Source: Paraburkholderia sprentiae WSM5005
GTDB taxonomy: Bacteria; Pseudomonadota; Gammaproteobacteria; Burkholderiales; Burkholderiaceae
Assembly: GCF_001865575.2 (NCBI RefSeq)
Contig: NZ_CP017563.2
Coordinates: 372,001 to 436,000 of the forward strand
DNA: 64,000 nt
Direction: 5' to 3'
The notes under the pieces are model-generated. The model saw only the letters and a list, made by a program, of their open reading frames with translations. It ran no database searches and was not told where the DNA came from. The first letter of the stretch is position 1, and every line of letters starts with the position of its first letter. Positions 26,578-35,889 of this stretch are shown piece after piece. Position numbers and translations under genes: made by a program.

Positions 26578-29049
26578 ATGAACCGCGAGGACACGGTGCA
26601 GTTGCAGAACCGCGCGCGGCTCATCGTCCGCGCCAGCAACCTGACCAAGGTTTATGGGCCGACGCGCGCCAACGACGATATCTCGCTCGCGGTGAGCTGC
26701 GGCGACGTGATCGGCCTGGTCGGCGGCAACGGCGCCGGCAAGAGCACGCTGATGCGCATGCTGTGCGGCACCACGCCGCCCGACTCGGGCACGATCGAGT
26801 TCGGCGACGAAGCGTCGGCGGCCGGCGCCTACGATGCGGGCATCGCCCAGCAGCGCGGGATTCGCATCGTGCATCAGGAACTGTCGCTGTGCGCGAATCT
26901 CACGGTGGCGGAGAACTTTTATCTGGAAGCGCCCGAAGCGGCGCAGCCGCGGCCTGGCTGGCGCCGCGTCTATCGTGAGCGGGCGCGCGCCGCGCTCGAC
27001 GCGGTGTTCCCCGGCCATGGCATCGACGTGGACGCCGAAGCGGGGCAATTGCCGATCGGCGAGCGGCAGATGGTCGAGATCGCCCGCACGGTCGCCGCGC
27101 CTCACGTGAAGCTCGCGATCCTCGACGAGCCGACCTCGTCGCTCGGACTGGAGCGCAGCCGGCAACTGCGTGCGTACATTCGTGCGAAGGCGCTCGAAGG
27201 GCTCGCGTTTATTTTCATCAGCCACAAGCTGCACGAAATCGTCGACGTCGCGACGCGCGTGGTGCTGTTGCGCAATGGCCGGCTCGAGTGGCAAGGCCCG
27301 GTCGCGGAGGCATCGGTGCCGGTGCTGGTGCGCTTGATGGGCGGCGAAGCCGCCGCCGCGCTGCGCGAGGCGAGCCACGCGCAGCCCGCTGAAGGCGCCA
27401 CCGGTACGACCGCCGATGTCTGCTTGCGCCTCGCCGGCGGCGCGGCCGGCAGCAACACGATCGCGCTGCGTCGCGGCCAGATCGTCGGGCTCGCGGGTCT
27501 TGAAGGCAGCGGCCAGAAAGAGGTGTTGCACCAGATTTTCGCGGCCGCGCGACGCGATGCGCTGAAGGTCGAACGCATCGGCGCGGTCAGCTTCGTATCG
27601 GGCGACCGCCAGCGCGAGGGGGTATTTCCGCTGTGGACGGTGCTCTCCAACATTTCGATCGGCAGTCTTGCGGCGGGCTCGCCGTTTCGCCTCGTCACGC
27701 CGGCGGGCGAGCGCGCTATCGCCGCGAACGCCGCGGCGCAGTTGCGGCTGGATGCGAGCCGTCTCGCGTCGGGCATCCTCGATCTGAGCGGCGGCAATCA
27801 GCAAAAGGCGCTGATGGCCCGCGCGCTGGTTTCCGACGCACCGATCGTCCTGCTCGACGATCCCACCCGCGGCGTCGACATCCCGGCCAAGCGCGACTTC
27901 TACCGGCTCGTCGCCGAGGTCGCGCGCTCGGGCCGGCTGGTGCTGTGGCACTCGACCGAAGACCTCGAGTTTCTCGAATGCGACCGGGTGCTCGTGTTCG
28001 CCGGCGGCCGCGTAGTGCGCGAGCTGGACGGCACGGACATCAGCGAGCAGGCGATCGTCGATGCCTCGTTCGTGCAGCCGGCCGGCACGGCCGCGACGTC
28101 CACCACCTCGCGTGCGGGGACGAGTGCGCTCGCCCGTCGCGTCGTGCGGATGGCGCCGTTCATCAGCCTCGCGATCGTATTCGCCGCGATGATGATCGCG
28201 AATCCGGCTACTGCCGGTGTGTTCGGCCTCGATCTGCTGCTCGGCCCGGCGTTGCCGCTGGTGCTGGTCGCGCTCGGGCAGATGTTCGTGGTCGGCGGCA
28301 GTGAGATCGACCTCGGCGCGGGCGCGTTCGCGGGGCTCGTGAACGTCTTGAGCGCGACGCTGCTGTTCGACCAGCCGGCGCTCGGCGTGCTCAGCCTCGT
28401 CGCCGCGATGGCGACCTACAGCGCGCTCGGCTGGCTGATTCAGGCGCGGCGGATTCCGGCCATCGTGATCACGCTCGGTGCGTCGTTCATCTGGATGGGC
28501 ATCGGCCACACGCTGCAAGCGACGCCGGGCGGTGCGAGCCCCGCGTGGCTGTCGGCGCTGTTCACGTGGCAGGTGCCGGGCGTGCCGACTTCGCCGGTGC
28601 TGATCGTCGTCGCCGGTCTCGCCGCGTGGATGCTCGATCGCTCGCCGCTGGGTGTCACGCTGCGGGCGTTCGGCAACAACCCGGTCGCGATGGCGCGTGC
28701 CGGCTGGTCCGCGCCGCGCTATGCGGCGGTGCGTTACGTGCTCGCCGCCGCCTTCATCGTCACCGCGGGCCTCGCGCTCACCGCGATCAACACCGCGAGC
28801 GACGTCAATGCCGGATCGAGCTATACGCTGCTCGGCGTCGCGGGTGTCGTGATCGGCGGCTGCAGCCTGATGGGCGGACGCATTTCGCCAGCCGGCGTGG
28901 TGGCCGGCTCGGTCGCGCTCGCGCTGATCGGCGCGCTGCTCGGCACGCTGAACGTCAGCTCCGATTTCAACGCGGCGGTGCAGGGTGCGCTGCTGGTCGT
29001 GATCCTCGCGCTGCGGGCGCTGGTCAGCCGGAACGGGAGTGAAGAATGA
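26578..29049 (+). CDS. sugar ABC importer ATPase fused to permease
   Basis: The 823-residue protein joins an RbsA-type double ATPase to an RbsC-type permease. Domain 1 has Walker A GGNGAGKST (residues 49-57) and Walker B LAILDEPTSSL. Domain 2 has the usual degenerate loop (LEGSGQKE) and signature LSGGNQQKALMARAL. Residues about 526-815 form the permease, with a GSEIDLGAGAFAGL motif near the start and about eight hydrophobic segments. A Thr/Ser/Ala linker near 505-520 joins them. These are normally separate proteins. A second RbsC-type permease is encoded next, so the importer probably has two different membrane subunits. The start could also be the GTG at 26575. Confidence 0.9.
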   Translation: MNREDTVQLQNRARLIVRASNLTKVYGPTRANDDISLAVSCGDVIGLVGGNGAGKSTLMRMLCGTTPPDSGTIEFGDEASAAGAYDAGIAQQRGIRIVHQELSLCANLTVAENFYLEAPEAAQPRPGWRRVYRERARAALDAVFPGHGIDVDAEAGQLPIGERQMVEIARTVAAPHVKLAILDEPTSSLGLERSRQLRAYIRAKALEGLAFIFISHKLHEIVDVATRVVLLRNGRLEWQGPVAEASVPVLVRLMGGEAAAALREASHAQPAEGATGTTADVCLRLAGGAAGSNTIALRRGQIVGLAGLEGSGQKEVLHQIFAAARRDALKVERIGAVSFVSGDRQREGVFPLWTVLSNISIGSLAAGSPFRLVTPAGERAIAANAAAQLRLDASRLASGILDLSGGNQQKALMARALVSDAPIVLLDDPTRGVDIPAKRDFYRLVAEVARSGRLVLWHSTEDLEFLECDRVLVFAGGRVVRELDGTDISEQAIVDASFVQPAGTAATSTTSRAGTSALARRVVRMAPFISLAIVFAAMMIANPATAGVFGLDLLLGPALPLVLVALGQMFVVGGSEIDLGAGAFAGLVNVLSATLLFDQPALGVLSLVAAMATYSALGWLIQARRIPAIVITLGASFIWMGIGHTLQATPGGASPAWLSALFTWQVPGVPTSPVLIVVAGLAAWMLDRSPLGVTLRAFGNNPVAMARAGWSAPRYAAVRYVLAAAFIVTAGLALTAINTASDVNAGSSYTLLGVAGVVIGGCSLMGGRISPAGVVAGSVALALIGALLGTLNVSSDFNAAVQGALLVVILALRALVSRNGSEE

Positions 29050-30074
29050 AGCGCTCGACTTCAACACAACTGGCGGAGTGGACCGCGCGCAACCGCTGGG
29101 CATGGGCCGCGCTTGCCGTCGTGCTGCTGTGGCTGACGCTGTCGGTCGTGACCAGAAACTTCAGCGTCAGCTCGCTGTCGGGCGTCGCGGTGTCGAGTTC
29201 GTTTCTGGCGCTGTGCGCGCTCGGCCAGATGGCGGTGGTGACCACGGGGCGCGGCAACATCGATCTGTCGATTGCAAGCGTGATGACGCTGTCCGCCTAT
29301 CTCGCGCTGATCGTGATGGGCGGCAGCGACGCGCGGCTCATGGCAGGCGTCGCGGCGACGCTCGGACTCGGCCTCGCGGTCGGCGCGGTGAACGCGGCGC
29401 TGGTCGTGCTATGCCGGATTCCCGCGATCATCGCGACGCTGGCCACCGGCTATATCCTTGCGACCGCGACGCTGCTCGCCAATCGCGCGATCCCCGGCTT
29501 CAAGGTCTCGCCCGCGATTCACTTCATCGCGACAGGCCGGATCGGCGCGATGCCGGTGATCGTGCTGGTCGCGATGGGCGTGACCGCGCTGTTTTGCGCG
29601 ACCCTCAGATACACCGCGTATGGCCGCATGTTGTCGGCGGTCGGACAGAACGTGCGCGCCGCGCGGCTTGCCGGCGTACGCACGGCGCGAGTGACCGCGA
29701 GCGCGTTTTTGACCAGCTCGGTGCTGGCCGCGGTGGCGGGTCTGCTGCTGGGCGGCTATGTGGGCGGCGCGTTCCTCGAAATGGGCCAGCCTTATCTGTT
29801 GCAATCGCTCGGCGCGGTGGTGCTCGGCGGCACGCTGATCTTCGGCGGCTCGGCGACGCCGCTCGGCACGCTGATCGGCAGCATGCTGCTGGTGCTGGTC
29901 GTCACGACGATGCAGATCGCGGGTCTGCCGCCTGGCATCCAGGATGTGGTGCAGGGCATCGTGATCATCACCGTGCTCGCGCTGGCGGGTGGCGGCGCGC
30001 TGCGCCGCTCGATCCGCAAAGCCCGCTCGGCCACGCCGCCGGCGAGTGGCGGCGCGACGCGTCCGGCGGCTTGA
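29046..30074 (+). CDS. sugar ABC importer permease (RbsC type)
   Basis: The 342-residue permease begins at an ATG overlapping the stop of the fusion gene (ATGA). It has about eight to ten hydrophobic segments, the TTGRGNIDLSIASVMTLSAYLAL motif region and GAVVLGGTLIFGGSATPLGTLIG, all typical of BPD_transp_2 permeases. It would pair with the permease half of the fusion protein to form a heterodimeric channel. The C-terminus is short, cytoplasmic and basic. Confidence 0.9.
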   Translation: MKRSTSTQLAEWTARNRWAWAALAVVLLWLTLSVVTRNFSVSSLSGVAVSSSFLALCALGQMAVVTTGRGNIDLSIASVMTLSAYLALIVMGGSDARLMAGVAATLGLGLAVGAVNAALVVLCRIPAIIATLATGYILATATLLANRAIPGFKVSPAIHFIATGRIGAMPVIVLVAMGVTALFCATLRYTAYGRMLSAVGQNVRAARLAGVRTARVTASAFLTSSVLAAVAGLLLGGYVGGAFLEMGQPYLLQSLGAVVLGGTLIFGGSATPLGTLIGSMLLVLVVTTMQIAGLPPGIQDVVQGIVIITVLALAGGGALRRSIRKARSATPPASGGATRPAA

Positions 30075-30098
30075 GCGGCACAACGGAGCGATCAGGCT

Positions 30099-31028
30099 AT
30101 GTCAGAGCGTGACTTTCTCGAACTCGACGAACGCTTCAGCCGCTGCGTGCGGCGCAGCGAGAACGTGCATCAGCTATACAGCGGCTGCCGTTGGGCCGAA
30201 GGACCGGTGTACGTGCCGGCGGGCCGCTATCTGCTGTGGAGCGATATCCCGAACGATCGCGTGTTGCGCTGGGACGAAACCGACGGCCGCGTCAGCGTAT
30301 TCGTCACGCCAGCGCGCTATGCGAACGGCCACACGCTCGATCGCGAAGGGCGTGTGCTGCGCTGCGAACACGGCTCGCGTTCGCTGACACGCACCGAGCA
30401 CGACGGCAGCGTGACGACACTCGCGTCCCACTATCACGGCAAGCGCCTGAACAGCCCGAACGACGTGGTCGTGAAGTCGGACGGCTCGATCTGGTTCTCC
30501 GATCCGGCCTACGGCATCGACGACGACTTCGAAGGCCACGCCGCGCCGTCGGAAATCGGCGCGTGCCACGTGTACCGGATCGACCCGCACAGCGGCGAAT
30601 GCACGATCGTCGCCGATGACTTCATCCGCCCGAACGGTCTCGCGTTCAGCCCGGACGAACAGCGGCTGTATATCGTCGACAGCGGCGTCACCCATGTGAA
30701 AAACGGTCCGCGTCATATCCGCGCTTTCGATGTCAGTGGGCACGCGCTGCGCGGCGGTGAGGTGTTCGCCAGCTGCACGACCGGCATGTTCGACGGATTG
30801 CGCGTCGATAGCGCGGGGCGGCTGTGGGCCGGCGCGGCCGACGGCGTGCATTGCTATCACCCGGACGGCACGCTGCTCGGCAAGATTCGCACGCCCGAAC
30901 CCGTCGCGAACGTCGCGTTCGGCGGGCCGCAACACAATCAGCTTTTCATTTGCGCGACCACCTCGCTCTATGCGGTCAGGCTGCCTGTCACCGGGGCACG
31001 CAGACCCGCCGCTCTATCCGAATACTAG
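30099..31028 (+). CDS. SMP-30/gluconolactonase-family lactonase
   Basis: The 309-residue protein is a six-bladed SMP-30/LRE propeller: WAEGPVY supplies the first metal-binding glutamate, RLNSPNDVVVKSDGSIWFSDPAYG the Asn/Asp ligands, and RPNGLAFSPDEQRLYIVDSG and DGLRVDSAGRLWAG the later ones. Such enzymes hydrolyse sugar lactones, so it may act on apionolactone or another aldonolactone made in this pathway, in parallel with ApnL. Its TAG stop is formed by the TA target dinucleotide plus the first G of the inserted element that follows; without the insert the frame would extend eight codons and overlap the RuBisCO-like gene. Confidence 0.9.
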   Translation: MSERDFLELDERFSRCVRRSENVHQLYSGCRWAEGPVYVPAGRYLLWSDIPNDRVLRWDETDGRVSVFVTPARYANGHTLDREGRVLRCEHGSRSLTRTEHDGSVTTLASHYHGKRLNSPNDVVVKSDGSIWFSDPAYGIDDDFEGHAAPSEIGACHVYRIDPHSGECTIVADDFIRPNGLAFSPDEQRLYIVDSGVTHVKNGPRHIRAFDVSGHALRGGEVFASCTTGMFDGLRVDSAGRLWAGAADGVHCYHPDGTLLGKIRTPEPVANVAFGGPQHNQLFICATTSLYAVRLPVTGARRPAALSEY

Positions 31029-31310
31029 GGTCTGTTTACATATGGAACGCACGTGCGAATGCCCGCTATCGGCCGCAGGGCAAGGAGTAAGGAGCGCTGC
31101 GTGGCCGCGCCACGTGAGCGACGCGCGACGCCGCCATGCGGCCGATAGCGGGCATTCCCCTGGAATGAAATCTAGAAATGGGGTTGCCGCGAGAAGGGCC
31201 GCTCGCTGCGTCATGCTCCTTGCGAATACGTCGAGTATTCGCGGCGTCGCAGTCCTTGCGAGCGGCCCTTCTCGCGGCAACGCACGTGCGTTCCATATGT
31301 AAACAGACCC
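31028..31310. mobile_element. 283-bp foldback MITE with perfect 30-bp terminal inverted repeats
   Basis: The element runs from GGGTCTGTTTACA to TGTAAACAGACCC. Terminal repeats at 31028-31057 and 31281-31310 are perfect over 30 bp, and TA flanks both ends (31026-31027, 31311-31312), fitting a TA target duplication as made by IS630/mariner-type or some IS5-group transposases. Inside are two further hairpin arms: 20-bp perfect repeats 31058-31077/31137-31156 and 24-bp perfect repeats 31183-31206/31258-31281. Each arm unit is 99 bases and abuts a terminal repeat, with a 26-base spacer between. Smaller stems sit in each loop (31100-31114 and 31222-31242). It carries no transposase gene, so it is non-autonomous. 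Confidence 0.9.
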
Positions 31311-31330
31311 TACTCATCAAGGAGCACATC

Positions 31331-32575
31331 GTGACCGAACGCATCCACGCGACCTACTGGCTGGAAACCGGCGTCGACCCGCAACAGGCCGCCGACGTGA
31401 TCGCCGGCGAGCAGTCGAGCGGCACCTTTGTCGCGCTGCCCAACGAAACGCCGGAACTGAAAGCGCGCGCCGGCGCGCGGGTAGAGCGTCTGGCGGTGCT
31501 CGGTCACAGCGACACGCCCAGTCTGAGCGGTGGCGTGCAGGCGAAACGCTATACGCAGTGCATGCTCGAGTTGTCATGGCCGATCGAGAACTTCGGCGCA
31601 TCGCTGCCGAACCTGATGTCGACGGTCGCGGGCAACCTGTTCGAGCTGCGCCAGGTGTCGGGCTTGCGGCTCAAGGATCTGCAACTGCCGGCGTCGTTCG
31701 CGGCCGCCTATCCGGGGCCCGCGTTCGGCATCGACGGTACGCGCCGGCTGTCGGGGGTCACGCGCGGCCCGCTGATCGGCACGATCATCAAGCCGAGCGT
31801 CGGCTTGTCGCCGCAGGAAACCGCCGAGCAGGTGAAGCAGCTGGTCGCGGGCGGCATCGATTTCATCAAGGACGACGAACTGCAGGGCGACGGTCCGCAT
31901 TGCCCGTTCGACGAGCGCGTGCGCGCGGTGATGCGGGTGGTCAACGAGCACGCGGAGCGCACCGGCAAGAAGGTGATGGTCGCGTTCAACCTGACCGGCG
32001 AGCTCGACCAGATGAAGCGCCGTCACGATCTCGTGCTGGCCGAAGGCGGCACCTGCGTGATGGCGGTACTCAATTCGATCGGCCTCGTCGGGCTTCACGA
32101 ATTGCGGCGCCATAGCCAGGTGCCGATTCACGCGCATCGCGCGGGCTGGGGCTATCTGACGCGCTGCGAGGCGCTCGGTTGGGACTACGCGCCGTGGCAA
32201 AAGCTCTGGCGTCTGGCGGGCGCCGATCACCTGCACGTGAACGGCCTGCGCAACAAGTTCAGCGAACCGGACGACAGCGTGATCGCGGCGGCGCGCGCGG
32301 TGCTCGCGCCGGCGACCGACGCAGCGCCGATGCGCGCGATGCCGGTGTTCAGTTCGGGGCAGACCGGATTGCAAGCGGCGCACACGTATGCGGCAATCGG
32401 CTGCGCGGACCTGATCCATACGGCGGGTGGCGGCATCTTCGGTCATCCGCACGGCGTGGCGGCGGGCGTCGAGGCATTGCGCGAAGCGTGGATCGCGGCG
32501 ATGGAAGGCGTGCCGCTCGAGCGTCATGCAGAGCGCAGCCGTGCGCTGGCGGGCGCGCTCGAATTCTGGAAGTGA
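31331..32575 (+). CDS. RuBisCO-like protein, 3-oxo-isoapionate-4-phosphate processing (OiaX or OiaT)
   Basis: The GTG at 31331 has a good AAGGAG site six bases before it and gives 414 residues. The RuBisCO large-chain fold is clear and the active site is complete: K154 in TIIKPSVGL (RuBisCO K175), carbamylated-lysine motif GGIDFIKDDE with K180, D182 and E183, H267 and H269 in PIHAHRAGWG, and the SSGQ and GGGIFGHPHG phosphate-binding loops. RuBisCO-like proteins in apionate clusters are either OiaX (transcarboxylase/hydrolase giving glycolate plus 3-phosphoglycerate) or OiaT (decarboxylase). I favour OiaX as the Burkholderia-type enzyme but cannot separate them by eye. It is not a CO2-fixing RuBisCO. 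Confidence 0.85.
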   Translation: MTERIHATYWLETGVDPQQAADVIAGEQSSGTFVALPNETPELKARAGARVERLAVLGHSDTPSLSGGVQAKRYTQCMLELSWPIENFGASLPNLMSTVAGNLFELRQVSGLRLKDLQLPASFAAAYPGPAFGIDGTRRLSGVTRGPLIGTIIKPSVGLSPQETAEQVKQLVAGGIDFIKDDELQGDGPHCPFDERVRAVMRVVNEHAERTGKKVMVAFNLTGELDQMKRRHDLVLAEGGTCVMAVLNSIGLVGLHELRRHSQVPIHAHRAGWGYLTRCEALGWDYAPWQKLWRLAGADHLHVNGLRNKFSEPDDSVIAAARAVLAPATDAAPMRAMPVFSSGQTGLQAAHTYAAIGCADLIHTAGGGIFGHPHGVAAGVEALREAWIAAMEGVPLERHAERSRALAGALEFWK

Positions 32576-33577
<1,002 letters not shown>

Positions 33578-33656
33578 TCGCGGAGCGCCGCGACGATGCC
33601 GGGGAGCATCGCCGCGGCGCGACATGCTGTTCCATCGGTGTGGCATGAGGTGAACC

Positions 33657-34316
33657 ATGAGAGGTTGCATCTGCGGCGCGCTCGTCATCATCGCGATGAG
33701 CGGTGCGCTGACCGGCTGCAAGCTGGTCAAGCATGACGCGCAGGCGTCGAAACATTCGCGCGATGCGTACGCATCCGCGGGTTACGATCCGAACGCGATG
33801 GTCGCGTCGATGTGGTCCAGCAAGATCCTGCCCGATGTCGAGAAGCGCGCGACCGACTACCCGACGTTGCGCGACGCGATCAACGCGGACCCGGACGCGG
33901 CGGGCCGAAAGTACGGCTATCGCGGCAAAGACGACAGCGCGCCGTGGAATTTTCCGACCAAGCTGCACGGCAAGATCGTCGAAGTGGACACGCAATCGAG
34001 CCAGGGCACGGTCGGCGTCGATGTCGATGGCGGCGGCAAGGTCGACGTGATCGTCGATATCGGCCCGACGGTGCTCGGCACCACGCTGCGCGACACGCTC
34101 GATTTCATCTCGTTCGAGAGCTTTCGCAATCAGATCGAATACGCGCAGTTCGGCTCGGCGCTCAACAGCTATGCCGCGACGCATGTGATGAAACCGCTAT
34201 CGCGCGACGGCCTGAAGGGCAAGGAAATCACCGTGACCGGTGCGTTCTCGTACGACTCGTCGGCGCAACAGCCGGAAGTCGTGCCGCTCGCCATTGCCGT
34301 CGGAGACAAGCCATGA
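33657..34316 (+). CDS. DUF2291 lipoprotein of a ribose-type ABC operon
   Basis: The 219-residue protein has a lipoprotein signal with lipobox LTGC (Cys21) and matches DUF2291, a family regularly found inside ribose/xylose-type ABC operons between the binding protein and ATPase genes. The motif region KILPDVEKRATDYPTLRDAIN and GTTLRDTLDFISFESFRNQIEYA is typical. Its exact role is unknown; it may assist sugar delivery or sensing in the periplasm. Its stop overlaps the ATPase start (ATGA). Confidence 0.88.
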   Translation: MRGCICGALVIIAMSGALTGCKLVKHDAQASKHSRDAYASAGYDPNAMVASMWSSKILPDVEKRATDYPTLRDAINADPDAAGRKYGYRGKDDSAPWNFPTKLHGKIVEVDTQSSQGTVGVDVDGGGKVDVIVDIGPTVLGTTLRDTLDFISFESFRNQIEYAQFGSALNSYAATHVMKPLSRDGLKGKEITVTGAFSYDSSAQQPEVVPLAIAVGDKP

Positions 34317-35878
34317 GCGCGACGCACACTCGGGACGAGGTGATTCTGCAAGTCGAGGCGGTGACGAAGGTCTATCCGGGCACGATCGCGCTCAAGGAAG
34401 TGAACTTCGCGGTGCGGCGCGCGGCCGTGAACGTGCTGGTCGGCGAAAACGGCGCAGGCAAGTCCACGCTGATGAAGATCATCGCGGGCGCCGAGAAGCC
34501 CACGTCGGGACGGCTGATGCTCGACGGCGCGCCGATCGAGCTGGAAAACAGCGCGCACGCATTGCAGCGAGGCATCGGCATTGTGTATCAGGAACTCAAT
34601 CTGTTTCCGAACCTGTCGATTGCCGAGAACGTCTTCATCGCGCACGAACTCACGCGTGCCGGCGTACACATCGACATCGATGCACAACGGCAGCGTGTGC
34701 GGCAGCTGCTCGCGCGTCTTGAACTCGACCTGAGTCCGGACACGCTGGTCGAGGATCTGCGCATCGGCCAGCAGCAGCTGGTCGAGATCGCGAAAGCGCT
34801 CGCGCACGATGCGCGTGTGCTGATTCTCGACGAACCGACTTCAGCGCTGAGCGCGGCCGAAGTCGACGTACTGTTCCGGGTCATCGCCGAACTGAAAGCG
34901 CAGGGCGTGGCGATCGTCTACATCTCACATCGGCTAGAGGAACTGGTCCGGATCGGCGACTACATCACGGTGCTGCGCGATGGCCATATCACCGGCCATC
35001 AGCCGATGGCACAGGTCGACGTGCCGTGGATCGTGCGCCAGATGGTGGGCCGCGATACCAAGGATTTCTCGCGGCCGATCGGACACACCCGCGGCGACGA
35101 GGTGCTGTGCGTGCGAGACATATCGCTGCCGGGCAAAACCCACGGCTTCACGGTCGATCATGTGTCGCTGACGCTGCATGCCGGTGAAATCGTCGGCATG
35201 TATGGGCTGATGGGCGCGGGGCGCTCGGAGCTGTTCGAGTGCATTCTCGGCTGTCACCGCCACGCGAGCGGCGAGGTCATGCTCAACGGTAAGCCGCTGC
35301 GCGGCAAGCCGGTGGCGGGCCGGGTCGCGGCGGGCATCGCACTGATTCCCGAGGATCGCAAGACCGATGCGCTGTTACCGGTGCTGTCGATCGGCGAGAA
35401 CATGACGATCGCGAGCCTCGCCGAGTTCGCGCGCGGCTTTCATATCAATTCCGCGCGCGAGCAGCGCTCGATCGGCCAGTTCATCCGCGAGCTCGCGATC
35501 AAAGTCGCGGACTGGCGGCTGCCGGTCAGCTCGCTGTCGGGCGGCAATCAGCAAAAGGTGGTGATCGCGCGCGCGCTGATGACCACGCCCACCGTGCTGC
35601 TGATGGACGAGCCGAGCCGCGGCATCGACGTCGGCGCGAAGGCGGACATCTTCAAGGTGATGCGCGATCTGGCCGTGAAAGGGCTCGGCATTCTCTTCGT
35701 CACGTCGGATCTGGAAGAGGTGATGGCGCTGTCCGACCGCATTCTGGTGATGTCGAACGGGCGGCTGACCGCCGAATTCGACGCCGCCGACGCGACCCAG
35801 GACGCGCTCGTCGCCGCATCGGCGATCGGGCATCGTACCGCTCACGTCAGCGCATCCAACCACACAATCACTGCATGA
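34313..35878 (+). CDS. sugar ABC importer ATPase (RbsA type)
   Basis: The 521-residue double ATPase has Walker A GENGAGKST, the VYQELNLFPNLSIAEN Q-loop region, signature LRIGQQQLVEIAKAL and Walker B ILDEPTSAL in domain 1. Domain 2 has the usual degenerate GLMGAGRSE loop, signature LSGGNQQKVVIARAL and MDEPSRGIDVGAKADIF. The start overlaps the DUF2291 stop; an earlier in-frame start lies within DUF2291 and is not credible. It pairs with the permease encoded next. Confidence 0.92.
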   Translation: MSATHTRDEVILQVEAVTKVYPGTIALKEVNFAVRRAAVNVLVGENGAGKSTLMKIIAGAEKPTSGRLMLDGAPIELENSAHALQRGIGIVYQELNLFPNLSIAENVFIAHELTRAGVHIDIDAQRQRVRQLLARLELDLSPDTLVEDLRIGQQQLVEIAKALAHDARVLILDEPTSALSAAEVDVLFRVIAELKAQGVAIVYISHRLEELVRIGDYITVLRDGHITGHQPMAQVDVPWIVRQMVGRDTKDFSRPIGHTRGDEVLCVRDISLPGKTHGFTVDHVSLTLHAGEIVGMYGLMGAGRSELFECILGCHRHASGEVMLNGKPLRGKPVAGRVAAGIALIPEDRKTDALLPVLSIGENMTIASLAEFARGFHINSAREQRSIGQFIRELAIKVADWRLPVSSLSGGNQQKVVIARALMTTPTVLLMDEPSRGIDVGAKADIFKVMRDLAVKGLGILFVTSDLEEVMALSDRILVMSNGRLTAEFDAADATQDALVAASAIGHRTAHVSASNHTITA

Positions 35879-35889
35879 GGGAGAACCGG

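Noticed and set aside
26527..29103. 858-codon minus-strand open frame
   Set aside because: It lies opposite the ABC fusion gene, is Arg/His/Asp-rich with no domain pattern, and arises from the GC-rich codon bias of the sense gene.
31178..31330. N-terminal extension of the RuBisCO-like protein
   Set aside because: The extension lies wholly inside the inserted foldback element; the GTG at 31331 has a good ribosome-binding site and the expected N-terminus.
31331..32575. possible CO2-fixing RuBisCO large subunit
   Set aside because: The sequence is RuBisCO-like with active-site changes, there is no small subunit or phosphoribulokinase, and the neighbours are apionate-pathway genes.
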